Assembly (NCBI GenBank): GCA_019055375.1
Contig: JAHQIW010003741.1
Location: 208,386-272,385, forward strand
Source of the DNA: Parelaphostrongylus tenuis
Lineage: Eukaryota > Nematoda > Chromadorea > Rhabditida > Metastrongylidae
Length of the DNA: 64,000 bases
Direction of reading: 5' to 3'
The translations under genes were made by a program, and so were the position numbers. Positions 1-14,000 of this stretch are shown here, piece after piece. Positions within the stretch are counted from its first letter, which is position 1, and every line of letters begins with the position of its first letter. The notes under the pieces are model-generated. The model saw nothing but the letters and a program-made list of their open reading frames with translations, was not told where the DNA came from and did no database searches.

Positions 1-1238
1 AATCCACCCTGCAAACTTTTGCAAGAAAAAGAAATTTTCCTTGATACACGTAAGCATTTATGCTGGATGAACTCACAAAGGAAAAGCAGCAAGATTTATT
101 GAAATTTTTACAAGCGCTAAGAATCTCTGCTCAGCTGAATGCAGACGAGCGAAACGCAGAAGGTTACGTTTTTATGAAATCACCATCAGATTCTACACAA
201 TTTTTTTTCCTTTCTCAACACTTACGCGTGAGTTATCTTCGATCGTACGATAAATAATGGAGGTCTCAGCTGGAATTGGATCTTGAGGCTTGACAAACTC
301 CAGAAACACTGAATAGTCCGGTCCATTTTTTATCCCCTAGACTTTCCTGAATCAGGCCCCCAGAAGAAACCAATTAGAAATCGTGAATCGTAAACAGCGC
401 AAAAATGCTGCACATAGCCGAACGTTGGTGGATGACCTAGTTTTAGCGCTTGCTTATTTTATGGTGTCGTCAATTTTCCGGAAAGATACGTTGTTGGTAA
501 GCAAAAACAATGTTTCGCAAGGAGAATAAAAGACAAGTGAAGGGGGCTACTGATCAAACAGAAGAAAATCAAATTTCCGCTATACAGGAGAGCACATTAC
601 ACCATATTGATTCTTAGAAAGCCGATAGCATCTCACATCTACCTAAAGAATGCAGTGAATATGAAATTTGAAAAAGAACTTGGTCCGCATTTGTACCGTT
701 AGCAGAATCCAGTAGTCATGTGATCCTAAAAAGCGATACCACTGGCTTGACGCAACAGCTCTTGCAGCTCTGTACTGCACAGCAGAAACAAAAGTCTAAG
801 CTTGACCACTCTAAAAAACATTGCTTTCAATGCACAACCCCACGCTCATTATTTCCTTATAACGAGCTAGTAACCTCAGGGGCCATTCGCGCTTTCTTAA
901 ATTTTGCGTTCAATCACTCTAAATGGGCACTTGATCTTGGAAACCAGCTGTAGATGTGAAAAATCTCAACACCAATGGTCAACCGATGTATGGTGAACTT
1001 AGTAGACGGAGGTGAACGAACGAAGTAAGAACATTAACGGATCATGAAAATTAAAACACTCGGTTGTGGAAAAGTCCCATAACACCAGCAAAAAATTCAT
1101 AATTTATATTTGTTCAAAGAACATGGTCAATCTATTTTCATGAAAATTTCTCAGGAATATTTCCATAAAGAACTCCACAGTAACGGTAGTTATGGTGCAT
1201 CAAATTTTGATTTACTCTGAGTATATCAAATAATGGCG
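1..1238. other. No recognisable gene
   Basis: Downstream flank of the cat-2 model. I see only short random open frames and no conserved block, splice-consistent exon or repeat that I can name. Confidence 0.5.
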
Positions 1239-1745
1239 ATGGACAAAATTGAGCCTCCACTTTTAATATGCTATTGTTGGAAGTGACAACTTTTGACAAG
1301 AGATGCTGCGAAGGAGATTTGTGGTGCCGAAGGTGAAAGAACTGTGATCCATGTGACTGTTTCAGAACTGTACAGACGAGTACGTGGTGATCGCAATCTC
1401 AAAAAACCAACCCCGTCCCGGCTTATCGTTGAAATTGGACGACAGAGACTTGCAAGCAGCTTTGGATGCGAAACCGTCATCAAGCACTCGTAAATGGGCG
1501 ACAAAATGTAGCGTCGATCAGAAGATGGTCTGGAATCATCTCCAACAACTTGGCTTTGTCTATCCGAATTTGGTCTTTCTCGTCCAATAAAACATTTCTG
1601 CGTAAACGCTTTGAGAGATTTGATCAAATTTGGAAGGCATGTCAGGAGTTTTTTTTTATTTAAAATTCAGGGAATGGCGCGACTTCGAGCTGATCCGAAA
1701 GCTTACACATCGTTGGCAGAAGATAGTGGATAATGAATTCTTTAA
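1239..1745 (+). mobile_element. Internally deleted mariner-type transposase relic
   Basis: Begins MDKIE at 1239, then in shifting frames TRDAAKEICGAEGERTV, a second helix-turn-helix segment DLQAALDAKPSSSTRK and VDQKMVWNHLQQLGFVY, i.e. the paired DNA-binding domain of mariner transposases. At about 1640-1740 it jumps to a C-terminal-like THRWQKIVDNE. The catalytic middle (two Asp motifs) is missing and stops and frameshifts interrupt it, so it is dead. It lies just beyond the 3' end of cat-2, opposite strand. Confidence 0.75.
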
Positions 1746-2026
1746 TTTTAAGAATAACTATTGTTGTCTTCAAATTAGAGTTGCGTATAAACTTTGCATT
1801 TTCAGCAAGTGTTGACCAGCTTTTTCCTCAATCTATTAAATTTAAGATCCCAGAAGAAATTTGATTTGCAGTTTCAAATGCAAAAAGGCGGTAATTGAGC
1901 TCAAATCACTTCAAACCCTCAATTCGTCATTGAGCTCCTTTCCGAATCCTATAACTATCGTTTAGAACATTCTCAGATAATAAAGGAAGTGGAAGATGGA
2001 ACGAAATGTGAAGCCGGATAGAACAA

Positions 2027-2082
2027 TCATCTAGATATGTCATTCATAATCATTTTCATCGGATCCATGAGCAAGTCATGAC
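2027..2082 (-). CDS. cat-2: cat-2 exon N (tentative last exon, stop TGA)
   Basis: Good acceptor (gacatattcag), phase matches exon M, and it reads [17 protein letters not shown] before a stop. HDL...NDIS resembles the start of the C-terminal tetramerisation helix of the family, but the helix would be shorter than usual. Other last exons cannot be excluded. Confidence 0.4.
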
Positions 2083-5000
2083 CTGAATATGTCGACATTG
2101 AAAACTCGCCACAGTGCATGAAGGAGAAGTTGTTAGTTGAAAGTTAAATCTGATTAAATTACTTCCGTCAGCCGCTGTGTTCATTTCGTTCCCTTTTCAA
2201 CGTCTTTTATTCAGTTGTACTTTCCCTTTATGTGTCGGAAATTCAAAACGCCCTCATTGTTAATATAGAGCAACATTTTATACAAACCTCAACGCTCCGA
2301 GTGAAAGGGTCGTAAATGACATCAAAGTCACGATCCATAGAAAGCGCATAACTCCTGAAATAAACAGCAACCTACTTAATGGGAAAGACAAGACATAATT
2401 TTCTAAGGAGGTAAAGTGGGTGAAGATAACGATCATCTACCTCCCCCTAACTACAATGGACTTTTTGCGTCTACATTTGATCTTATCGTGTTTACAGTCA
2501 AGCGGATTTTATTTGCTTGAAAACTCAGGAGCAATATGGAATGGTGCTAGACTTGCTTGAGGGAGGGAAAGAATTCTGAAATGGCCAAACATTAGTAGGT
2601 CGCCGGTGATCACTATATAGGCCCATTACATAGACCTGCATTGAACCACATTGAACCACTTCAACGACTTTGACGAAATCGATTGCATGAGATATTTTTG
2701 AAGACTTGATAGAAATCGAATGCCTTGTGCGGCACTCTTTCGCTATCTCAATACATTTTTCAGTCTTCTGACTACTTTTTATATACCTTTAGGTATCATT
2801 CGATATCGTTAATCTTGGCGACTCTGATGCCATACTTGATTTTCGAAAAAGTCGTTTTACTGCGCTGCGACAGTGAAATCAGAATTGAGTTTCACGCGTG
2901 CACTGTCGCGCGTATTTCCGTTTTCTATCTGAAAGTTTTCCCCGTTTTGTAAATAATTCTACGTTTTTCTGTTTGATAAATTGAAATAAACTTAGTTCTA
3001 TCGTTCAGTGGTATGAGATTTTCATATTCATTTTATATTGCCAAGTTAACCCGCTACCAAGTCCAAGCTTGGGCGATCATAGCCTGGAAATGCGACACAT
3101 AATCTTCTTTTTCCTTGTTCACTGCTTTGCGGGGATGTTCTCAGAAACCAAAGTCGTCAGCAGAATCACCTAAATTTGTGCTGACAAACACTGCTAGAAG
3201 GCCATCTACAAACTCTTACCGCCTCAGTGCCGCTTATTGTTAATGATGCAAAATCCTATCCACACCCCTTTAACCAAGACGAAAACTACGCGCCCAGTGT
3301 GATTTGATTTGAATTTCGCTGCTACAGCGCACTTAAAAGGCTTCTTAGAAACAAAGTGCAGTTTTAATCATCAAGATTTGTGCTATCGAATGACCACTAC
3401 TACTGCTGAGCAAAAAAAGTTGTGGAAAATATTTGATAGTTTCTCTTTTATGCGCAATTTAGGAACAAAAACAGCAATAAGTTTTTTTCAGAGGATCGAT
3501 CACCATTGACCACCATTTTCAATTATTAATCTGTAAGATTCCAGACCAGCTCGACATATTTTTTCGGCTCCTCTGAATTGAAAAACTCTTAACATGCTTC
3601 TAAATTTCGTTCAGTGATCCACATCGAGAGCCATTCAAGAAACGTTGCATTGGTCGAAAGAAGCTATAATTAGATGGAACAACGTCTGGACTGTAGGCTG
3701 GGTACGGAAGAAATGAAGGCTCAGTATCCGAAGCGGCTTACAAGCCACCTTCATTCGAGACAGATAGTCGGCCAGAACGAAGCATGTCTTCAAGATCAAT
3801 ACTGTACTCCTTTGATCGCTTGAACCACTGCCTGCAGTCGATCTCGTCGTCTTAGCAGCATCTTCACCCTCGTTGATCTCATCAATGGTTTTAAAAATAG
3901 TTATATCTTTTTGAAGTAGTGGCGGATGAACCGCATAAATTACAGTGTTCAATAGGCATTTTGGATGTGAATTCAATGAACTAGATGATTATACACAAAA
4001 CTATTAATAAAAACGAGGCATAAATGCCGAAAAAATGAAAATTTCAAGAGTTTGCCGCAGCTTTCTACTCAATCTAGTAACTGGGGAAAAAAGCGAATAA
4101 TGCTTTGCTCTTCAAAGATTGATAGATGAAATGTGACAACGGAATTGTGCCCTTTATCCCAGAAAAATGCTATTATAGGAGAGGAGTAGAACGGTGGTAA
4201 TGATGCCGTTTATCACCAACACGGTGCCAGTACGATCCCAAATTTGGTCTGCCATGCTCCTCATCGCTCAGTAATCGGAAAATGAACACCATATTCTTTG
4301 GAAAAAGCTTACTTGCCGCAGTCTAAGTGGAGACGCTGTTCCACTATTCTTTGGCTCTGAGGAAAACTCACTCAGCCACAATCTAGTGGCTCTGATGAAA
4401 AGACAACATTCTTTGAGCAACAGTGCAACCCTTAGGCAAAAGGCTCAAAGATGTTTGTAGATGATGCATGCAATGAGGAGGAGCAAATACAAAAGGTACA
4501 AGGGTCCTTACACCAGGTGTGAAGACGGAATGGGCTCGCGTAATTCAACGTATGGGATTAAGTGATCCTGAACACAGCAATTTTTGGTGCCCTAAAGATA
4601 CTGCCCTTTATTAAAACATCATTGTAGAGCTGCTAGGTAAACACCATATTCCTCATCAATGTTGTCATTATATGTGAATGCTTACATTCTCACTCATTGC
4701 TTACTGGAGTAAAAATCTCCGTGGAATGCATAATTTGGACAAGGTATTCTTTGATTTTTAACTTTATCCCTGACTGCTTCTGAGCGAGAAATTGTAGCCT
4801 TTAGGTAACAATATAAATCTACGTGTAGAAGCGATACCTTAGCTTTATAAGAGCGTCGTGGATGCTATGTGCGACGAAATACAGAGGCTGGTAGTCGCAG
4901 TCTTCGTATTTCTGAACAGCAGTCACTGCCGGGTCAAAGTCACGATGTTCCGGTTTATCAGAGCAAGCATGCTGCAGTGTGACATAGGTTTTCTAGAAAG

Positions 5001-8000
5001 TTTTATTTCTACGAGATGAGAATATCGAACCTGCAATTCTCCATAGGCAGTAACGAGACCAGCTCCTATTGCTTTAAGCCGACCATCTTCTTTGCACAGT
5101 CCGAATTCAATAATGAACCAATAGACCTAAAATAATCAAGTTTTTCCAGGACGACGTTGGTTTGATTTAAGCTCTATAAACTATTTCAAAGCAAAAAGGT
5201 GGCTGACTCAAAGATGTTTCAGATGGTGCGGAGTATTAGAGCTCGACAATTCTGCAACACAAGCTTCAGGCCTTTTAGTGAATAATTATGATAGCAGAAA
5301 ATCCGAAGTGAGTAAAGGCCTCCAGTGTTCCCTCGATTTAACGCCACTCACAATAACTTTTTCACCAGTATCAAACTGGTTCAGTAATGATAGCCAAAGG
5401 TTAGAGTGACGCAGGGATGATTTGTAATGAGAAAATCATACTATTGAAAAATTTGGTTAGTGGATAGCGTTGTCTTGTACTTCACAGGTCAGTTTCGATC
5501 GGCCTGACCAAACCTGGTGGCCCTCGGGAAGCGGTATAAATTGCAATGTTTCGTAAGAGGATCGTGCCAGAATTCCATAGAAATCTAGGCTATGGAAGCG
5601 ACAAATTGTCTGAGAGGTTTTGATAATGGCAACTTGGGCTATTCTGTGAATTTCGTCGTTGTTAAAGAAACAGTATTGGGTTATTTTGCCTTCAGGCGGC
5701 ATGGCATGAAGAAACGACCCCTTTCGCTAGACAATAAATCTTCATAAGAGTGATAACAATTATTAGAACGCTCTAATCTCTAGGTACTACATTACATGAT
5801 CCTTGTTTGTAAAGACCTTTTTATAACGCTGTAGCATTCAAAATAGTATTATGTTTTACCCGAGCTACGCACTTCTACTACTTCAACGCAGGAAGCAGAA
5901 AAAGCATATGAGCATGTCGAGGAAATCTTGTAATATCAGAGTGATACGTTTTATCTGGAGTTTCCCACAAAGTGGAGAAAGAATCCCGATTGCAGTACAC
6001 ATGAAAGTTGCGCTAACGCTGAGTGTGATAGATCGGTCGTTTATGGAAATCACGTCCAGCAACCTTCCACCGTCTTCCTACCACTCCCCTTACTCTTGCC
6101 TACGCCCAGCCCATACACTGGCCGAAAAATAATGCACGCCTATGTGAAACTCAATCTGAATTCCTTGCTACACTGCAATGAGACGGTATTGCGAGAAAAT
6201 AAGCAAAGCATTGAAATCGTCGAAACTTACGCTATTCCTCATATTCTCAGGAAACAGATTTCTCCTAAGAGAAATAGGCATGTGTAAAACAGAAAAGTTT
6301 CCTTCTGCTGCACTGTTATAGAAAGGCTTTTCGCAGTAGCCAGAGATTTGTGCCTTTGATTGATTGCTGATATTCTTATAAAAATTTTTTGTTCAGCGAA
6401 AAAGGTCGCTTCTTTATTCCGCGCCGTTTAACGAAAATAAATTAGTACTAGTTACGTGGCGAGTTATGCATATTACTCTGCTGCTGAAATCTCTAATCAA
6501 ACTCTGTCTTGATCGATTTCTCCAATACACATCGCGACTCCGTATATTTCTAGCATTACCTCGAAAAGTTGTTTACCTTAGTCCTGCAGAAGACCGCCAA
6601 GCATCCAATGTAACTTTCACCTATTGAAAATTTGACTTTGAAGAGTATCTAGCAACATCGTTTTTGCTTAACCACAGGACTGAGTGAAACTTGTTTCAGG
6701 ATAATATCAACTTGCTCTCAGATATTCTGAGACATTGTAGTATTATCCTCATCAAGATTTCTCTATAAATGTTCTCGCTGTAAAATTCTGGCTGTTGACG
6801 AAATACGCAGAATTTATACAGCGATATCGTAACGTTTTCATAGAAGCGTTACCCATTTTCTCGGCTTCTCCTACTTTCTAAAATTCTCCAAATGACAAGA
6901 AATGTTGGACGCAAATTCTTTTCCAACCAACGACTCCACTAGTCTTTTGAACCTCAGCTTCGTTTATTACCCTCAAGTCTTCGTCGTCAAACACCTCCAA
7001 CGTTTCTGAGATAATCTCCGTCACATCGCGTGCTTTTGCCATGGTAAAATTCATGAGTTTTTTTCACGAATAATGAGAAGCAAGGAAGAAAGTTTTCACC
7101 TTTCAGAATATCTACGAAATGAGTTTAAAATAATACTAATTTAAAAAATAAACACCTTCAGTGAATAAGAAAAAGAGTAGGTTTCCTATAAACTCTTTTA
7201 GTAAATTAATTTAGAATAGCTCACATTGGCTAGCTGCTCAATTTGCTCATCAGACGCTCCCAAACTCATTAAACCGATATCCTGAAAGAAAACTTATTCA
7301 TTCCGTAGAAATCATAATAATTTAGAAGTCTTCATTTCCAAAAAAAAAAGTTCTCCTTCAGTTACTCATTGGTTACGGGTGCAAATTCGCTGCTAATGAT
7401 TTATATATTTTTTTAAATTTTTAACGTTGTGCACTTCCTTGGTACACAAATGATCCGTCTTTACAGTTTTTTTCCACTCTGTGGATCCCAGTACTCCAAC
7501 ATTCAATGCATTTCTTCGTCTTCATCGTGAAAGTTGTAAAATCTGAAAGCTGGTTGAGCACATCTCCTTGCAAATTCGAGTATAGCCTGGCTGTGGCATG
7601 ACATAGGGAGTGCGCTGATGACTGCCGAAAGGGGTTTGGGGGGCGAAGTTTGGCACACGCGCGGCGTGACGACCCCACAACCATGCGGCCACAGGGCCCC
7701 TCTAACCTTAGGCAGCACCGATTATTTTTGCTTATTTATGTTGGTATTTTTCCGTGATAACCACTTTCTGAGCGCATGTGGCGCAGTGGTTAGAGGTGCT
7801 CCACGTCGCACACGAGATCAATGGTTCGATCTCGCGCTCATGGCTCACCAAGCCATCCATCTCTCCGAGGTCTGTGAATTGGTACCAGACTGGTCTCACA
7901 CGTCTGAGAGGATGAACGGCACTAACTCGGTTCAGCGGGAGGCCACCGCGAGTCATTGTAAAGGCTAGATATGCATTCAATCACCTCAAACCAAGTAAAA

Positions 8001-11000
8001 AAATGAAGTCGATTGCATGGCGCGTCCCTCAGGGATTGATTAACGCTAAGAGCTTTATCCTTTAAACACTTCTTATCTCACTCTGCTTGAGCCAAAACGC
8101 ATCAGCGATTTAGAAGCTTTTGAGGTCAATACAAGCCACCGTTCTGGTGTGACTGATACGTTCCAGTGATTAACCATTATGTTTTTGCGGTGGAATCGGT
8201 AGCAGAATAATCCGAAAGAGCATTACAGAGACAACGATGGGCGTTGTTTGGCTCCATGGACTGCTGTCATATTACCTTTATCTTATCATCTTATTATCTT
8301 ACCTTTATCTTGTTTTCCAAGTGTCCTACAAAATTTCCTTTGTTTTGCACTATTTACAATGGTGTTCAATTAGGGCATTGCTACGATAACTCTGCTAAGC
8401 TTATTTATGTCCTCAGCTTCGATGTTCCTAAGAAGGACTTATGGTACACCTTATAAAATTCAAAGTGTTTACTTGGCTCAACTGTGCCACCACTGGATCA
8501 GCGAACATAGGCACATGTCCGATCAGCTCATGAATCAAATCCGGTTCCGGTGAATGATGCGGTTTGGAGCCGTGGCGTAGATAGGTAGTTGCCTGCAAAC
8601 GTCAAAAAATACGAAGAGTACTAGTGCCATTGAAAAATGTTCTTTGACAAATTTTCTAATATCTACAGCGTAACAAGTGAGAAAAACAAGCCTGGAATGC
8701 GCGAAAAGCTAGGCTCGCTAGGAAATCCCGAGCAGATAGCAATCCAGAGCACGGGCGCAAGATAAAACCGGTTCTCTCTGAATCATCTTGTTTGTGAAAT
8801 ACAGCTGAATTGGCAGATTTTTGCGTTCGCTTAGAAAAGTTCGCTATAGTGATTTGTGTGCATTAGTCGATTTACCGCGATATTTTGTTTCCTCAGTTAT
8901 ACACCACTAAGCTGTACGTATTCTCGTCTGGTGAGAAGATGAGCTCGCTTAGTGAAAAACACGAGGCCTTTGGTTAAAGGAATCAAAATAAATCATCAGC
9001 TGATAAGCGTTTTTAATAATCGCGGATTGAAGGTATCTTTTTTGAAAGGCTTACTTTGTAAGAATTCGTTAACATCTCGAATCTGTGGGATTTTTTCCGG
9101 CGACAGTATCCCTTCCTTTTCGAGCCTTTCGATGTTTCTTCTATAAGCAGACGCATTTGCATTATGTAGTGGTAATAAATCAGAAGAATCTTTGAATCAA
9201 ATTCTTCCAGCTGAATGTGAGAATTAAGTTGACATTATTTTGTGTAAAATATTACATGTTGCCTATCATTCCTCAATCAAATTCGTATAGACTTGTTGCG
9301 AAAGCTAATGCAGTTCGTTCACTTACAGCTACCGCTGCAATGTCTTTCCGACATATGCCTTGACGACAATTCTATCATTACACCTCCCCATTCAAAAAGA
9401 CTTCGGTTCTCTTTGTATGTCAACACCATCAATTTCAGGCCTCAGCCATGTAGTTGCTCCCCCACCCAGATCAGAGTGTTCCGCTTCTTTCCTTGCCATG
9501 AACGGTTCATATTGAACATTCTTTTTTTCTGTGAAATGTTACATTAGTTCATTCTGCCTGGCTAAGAAAGTGTATACATACAATGAAAACTGAAGCCTTT
9601 TCTAGATGACGAGTTGCAAGGGCACAAAGATTGTCACGGCATATGTTGCAAAGACATTGCAGCCGCAGCTGTAAGCGAACAAAAGGTAGAGCGATGCAGT
9701 AGCTTTTGCAACAAATTTATAGGAAATTGGTTGAGGAATGCAGAGTCAAGCACTTCAAACTGAATTCGACCAATTCAAAATACTGTATTCTGCGGAACCT
9801 AATGATTAGCCTTTTGGAGATCGCAGTCGAAACCGCTTCGTGCTGCGCGACTTGCTAGCGAAGCACTGTTTTCTTCAATCAACTGGAATTTTTTTCCCGT
9901 TTCGAGATAATTTTTGGATTTTTCTTATTGATTTGATGCTCCATGTTTTCTTATAAACCATCCTATGTTTTATGGTTTATAAATATCTAAAGGGGAAGAA
10001 AAATAGCTCATCTTCTACGCAACTATACTGCTCTTTCGGTGCGGCTAGGCGCTACGGAGTTCAAGCCAAGCGTTAGTACGAAAGGTAGAGTGATATTCTT
10101 TTCATTACTAAAGCACGCCAAAAAACATTTAATATGTTCACTCAGCTGAAACCTAATCTTATACTGAAGCACGAAATGCTGAGAAATGCCATACTTGACT
10201 TCCATGTGAGAATGATAGCATAAGTTTAGAAAAATTTGTGAGTCCATGTGTTAAATGTCTAGCTATGGAGATATCAAGCGGTTGTGCTCATGACCGCCTG
10301 ATGGGATGACTCTACTCTATAAGGCCCGAAAAATTTAATAGGACAGCAATTAGCGCTGGATTCTGCCATTGCGTTCATTTTCAATATTGAAGGTCCAGTT
10401 CTGGGTTTCGACCATCTCCACGCTATACATGTATGCATATTCACCATTTGCACCCTATAAAAAGGGATGAATTGAAGTTTAATAATGGGCACTAAAGAAT
10501 GAGTAAATGCGGAATTTTTTGGTAAACAGCAAAACGAGAATGTCGACATTTATTCCAATATATCAGAAAGTAGTTTATTTCACCTCCTGCAGTGGTGGTA
10601 TGGTGTCACAATATACCCAGTGATGCACAGTGGTGTGTAAATACTTTTGCGTAATGTGGGATTCGAACCCACTTATCACCCTATTCGGGGGCGCGTGCTG
10701 AACCGCTGCATTACCGACGCTAATCGTCAATGGTCCGACGTGGGTAGTCGCTATCGACACCGAACCCACTTATGCTTACAGATATTGGGTATTGATGATC
10801 AATCAGAAATCGTTGTCGCTATAAAAAGTGGTGCCAAAACGGGCGCCTGTAGTACAACCGTTCAGCATGCGCCCCGGATAGGGTGAAATTTGAGTTTGAA
10901 TCCAACCTGTCGTAAAAGTTTTTGCACACCACTCTACATCGTTGAGTATCCTAATCCACTTGGAATGCGTACAAGTTGTGGTCAGATGTGTCCTACAAAA

Positions 11001-14000
11001 CACACCAGATCGATTCTCAATTTGACCCCTTACCCCGAAGTCAATTAGGCCGCTATCCCTTCGAGGTCTACAAGTTGGTACCAGGGTTGTGTGGATAGAC
11101 TAAAACCTTGACCTGATACATTAGGATGTTACTGGGATTCATTGCATGGGTCAGACTTACTTCTGATTATCTTCACGATGGTGGACGACATAGGGTGTGG
11201 CGCTCTCATAAGGGCTGATCAATGACGAGAGTATTGTAAACTCTATTTGCCTGTACTTACACCTTGTAGGCAACTCTTCACTTTTACGGATTTGACTGTT
11301 AATGAAGTGAGCACTTAAGTCAACCGTTAATAATTAATTCACTAAAAATTTGCTCTGAACATTCCATAACAATCACAACTCTCTGTACCCAATAGCACAT
11401 TTTAGAGGTGATAGTAGATTATCAAGTAAGAAAGCATCGGAGCTTCTCTGAGACGACTAACCTGTAGGCAGAACAGGTGTGAGTTTCGCGCAAAGCACGC
11501 AGTCTCTCGTAAACCGCCTTCCACGTTGCGTGTTCTTCTGCTGTGTATTCAACAAACGGAATCGGAGTCCCACTAAATATTTGGCAGTATAATAGATAGA
11601 GCTCCAAATAATTTAAAATTATGTCAGATTAACATCAGAAGAAGTTAGTTTGAATTAAGCATTTCCTGCATTCAAAAAGTATTTGTATCTCTCTCAAAGA
11701 CGTACTTTATGAACAAATGATATGTTCCAAATTTAGTAACGACTCTACGATCAGTACTTATGACATAAGCTCTTACATTAATTCGTTCTAATTTGTTGGG
11801 TTTTCTCAGTTCTTACGATTTATTGTATATTCTAAGCTGCAACAATGCGATGTTTTTTTTTGCACTTGCTATAAAGATCCCACATAGAATGAAGCCATTC
11901 TATAAAACAGTCTCCAATTTTCTTTGATATAATGGAGAGTTTACGACTTCGCTACTGTAAATCTCCATGATTGAGGCCGCTCAACAAAGACTATTTCTGG
12001 CTTGAAAAAGACGCAAAGGGAGCCTTTCCTTACGGCGATCTCCAGCTTTCTTTCATTATGGGAACACCTATATTGCCATATTGACGGCGCAATTCTGCCA
12101 ATAAAAATTAGACCTTTCCGTTGGTCAATTTTGTCTCATAAAAGTGCAGGTAGTCAGTGGAGTGCTTGTAATCAATTGATGCTTTGGTTCGTGCAGATGC
12201 TTCTGAAGAAATTTTCGCTTTTGCAGTAACGTTTGTTGCAACTAATCAGGTTTCAGAGATAGTTTTTTTCGGCTAACTGGGGTCTTACAAGATTTATTAT
12301 GCTATCGTTTGATTGCCAAAAGTGCGAAAGAATTTTAATGGAAGAAACAGACAAAAAAAATAAGGTTGTTATAGGATTCTTAGTTTATTCTAAGTGTCAT
12401 AACATAAAAGTTCCAAGATCGACTATCTATTAATCTTGGCATTGTTCAATAATGTAGAAATCAGAGGGTTTGGCTGCTTGAGTTATGGACAAGCTAATCT
12501 TTCCAGAATCTAGCAAAAAATCAATTTTGGTCGTGTAAGAAAACTTTATAGAACTTGGGAAAAAAGTGTGCCTGAATGAATGGCACACTTTTCCTCAATG
12601 GCTTTCTCTGCGCAGATTTTTTGATCTTCTCGTAATCAGCCGTAGCTTATCAATTTAAATGTGAAATGCCATCTGACTCAATGAAAGTATCGTCTTAGAA
12701 ATGCCATTTGATTATATAGAAAAGATGCCGCCCAAAGGAAAGCAAAATAAACAGATTCGAATAAAATAAATTTGCAAACATCTGAGTAGGGAGATAATCA
12801 AAAAGGTATCCTCCTATGAACGACGCATACCACAGCATTTCCATGCCTTAAGAGATCGGTTGATTATAATAACTCTAGAAAAAACCTTTACGCACCATCT
12901 GAACCAATGCAAAAAATGAGGCCTATAGGGTTGCCGTTAATGTGTCATGATTAAACGTGATTGGAACTCATCTAAGCCAGCTATATTCGCTACTAGAATC
13001 AAATTATGATCAAATTATGGGTTCTATGATGATAGGGAGGTAGGTGCTGTTTACAGTCGCCATTATTTTAGATGTCATTCTACCTTAAGCAGCGATAGCG
13101 TATAAAAGAAACGAGGGAGATTCCTCTACTAACACACCTCACGTGTGGTAGGCCAGCTAATTATCGAAAAATCGAGGAGCAGGAAAATCTACGAGTACTG
13201 CCGGACACATTTGATATTTTGATATTTATTTGACTATACAACAAAATATTGGTTTCAAATCTTTGAGAAATCACTTAACATGCATCTATATGCGATTGCC
13301 TAATAGACAGTTTTTCATAAAGATTGCTAAGCTGCAAAGATTTTTGGGAAATCAAATGGTTCACTTAGACACTTACTGCTTGTATTGCTTTGCCATGTTA
13401 TTCAGAAAATTTCTCCTGGCGATGTAGGCGCTGTCTCCATAACCCTAAATGACTTCTGCTCTTTTTCACAAAATTGTTTTCCTAAGGCAGATAATGCAAC
13501 TAGTAGTTCTGATAAAGGCTTTCATCTCACCTATGAAGCCCAACTTTACTGTAATAGCCGAAATTGTTTATAAAATGTGAAAATCGCACCGCATCACTTC
13601 ATGAGTGCAAACTTGGGCGTAGCACAACGCAGCACAAAATGTCATCTTCCAGAGATTTGCTTCTGAGTGCAATGAGAAAAGATGATTAGCAGACATGGGT
13701 TTTCATCATGGTGAAGCTCGTAGACTTCTATCAGAATTGACGACGACTATCTGACAGCGATCCACCAAAAGATACTCAAGAGGTTGTAGGAAAAATAGTT
13801 ATCAACCTCAGTTTATTAGTGTATTAGTAAAATTAGAGTGTAACAATCCCCATGACCGACTATCTATTAAATTCGACTTGCTTCCGTAAATCCTTACTTT
13901 CTTCTTAAGCTAAGAAATAAGGATTTATTAAATTGTAGTTTGATAAAACTTGAGAGGTGAATGCTGTATGAATCAAACAAAAGTCAACTAAGTCTGAATT

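Noticed and set aside
4972..4992. Earlier acceptor for cat-2 exon L
   Set aside because: Would insert seven residues absent from the family between GELQ and HACSD.
9141..9190. Extension of cat-2 exon G upstream (reading [12 protein letters not shown])
   Set aside because: Looks like the H-x-C-x-x-Y block but exon F already supplies it; the TATAG acceptor at 9141 joins both in frame.
10649..10720. Functional tRNA gene (GAA anticodon-like loop)
   Set aside because: Loop lacks U33, ends pair poorly, and it is one arm of a repeated fold-back element.
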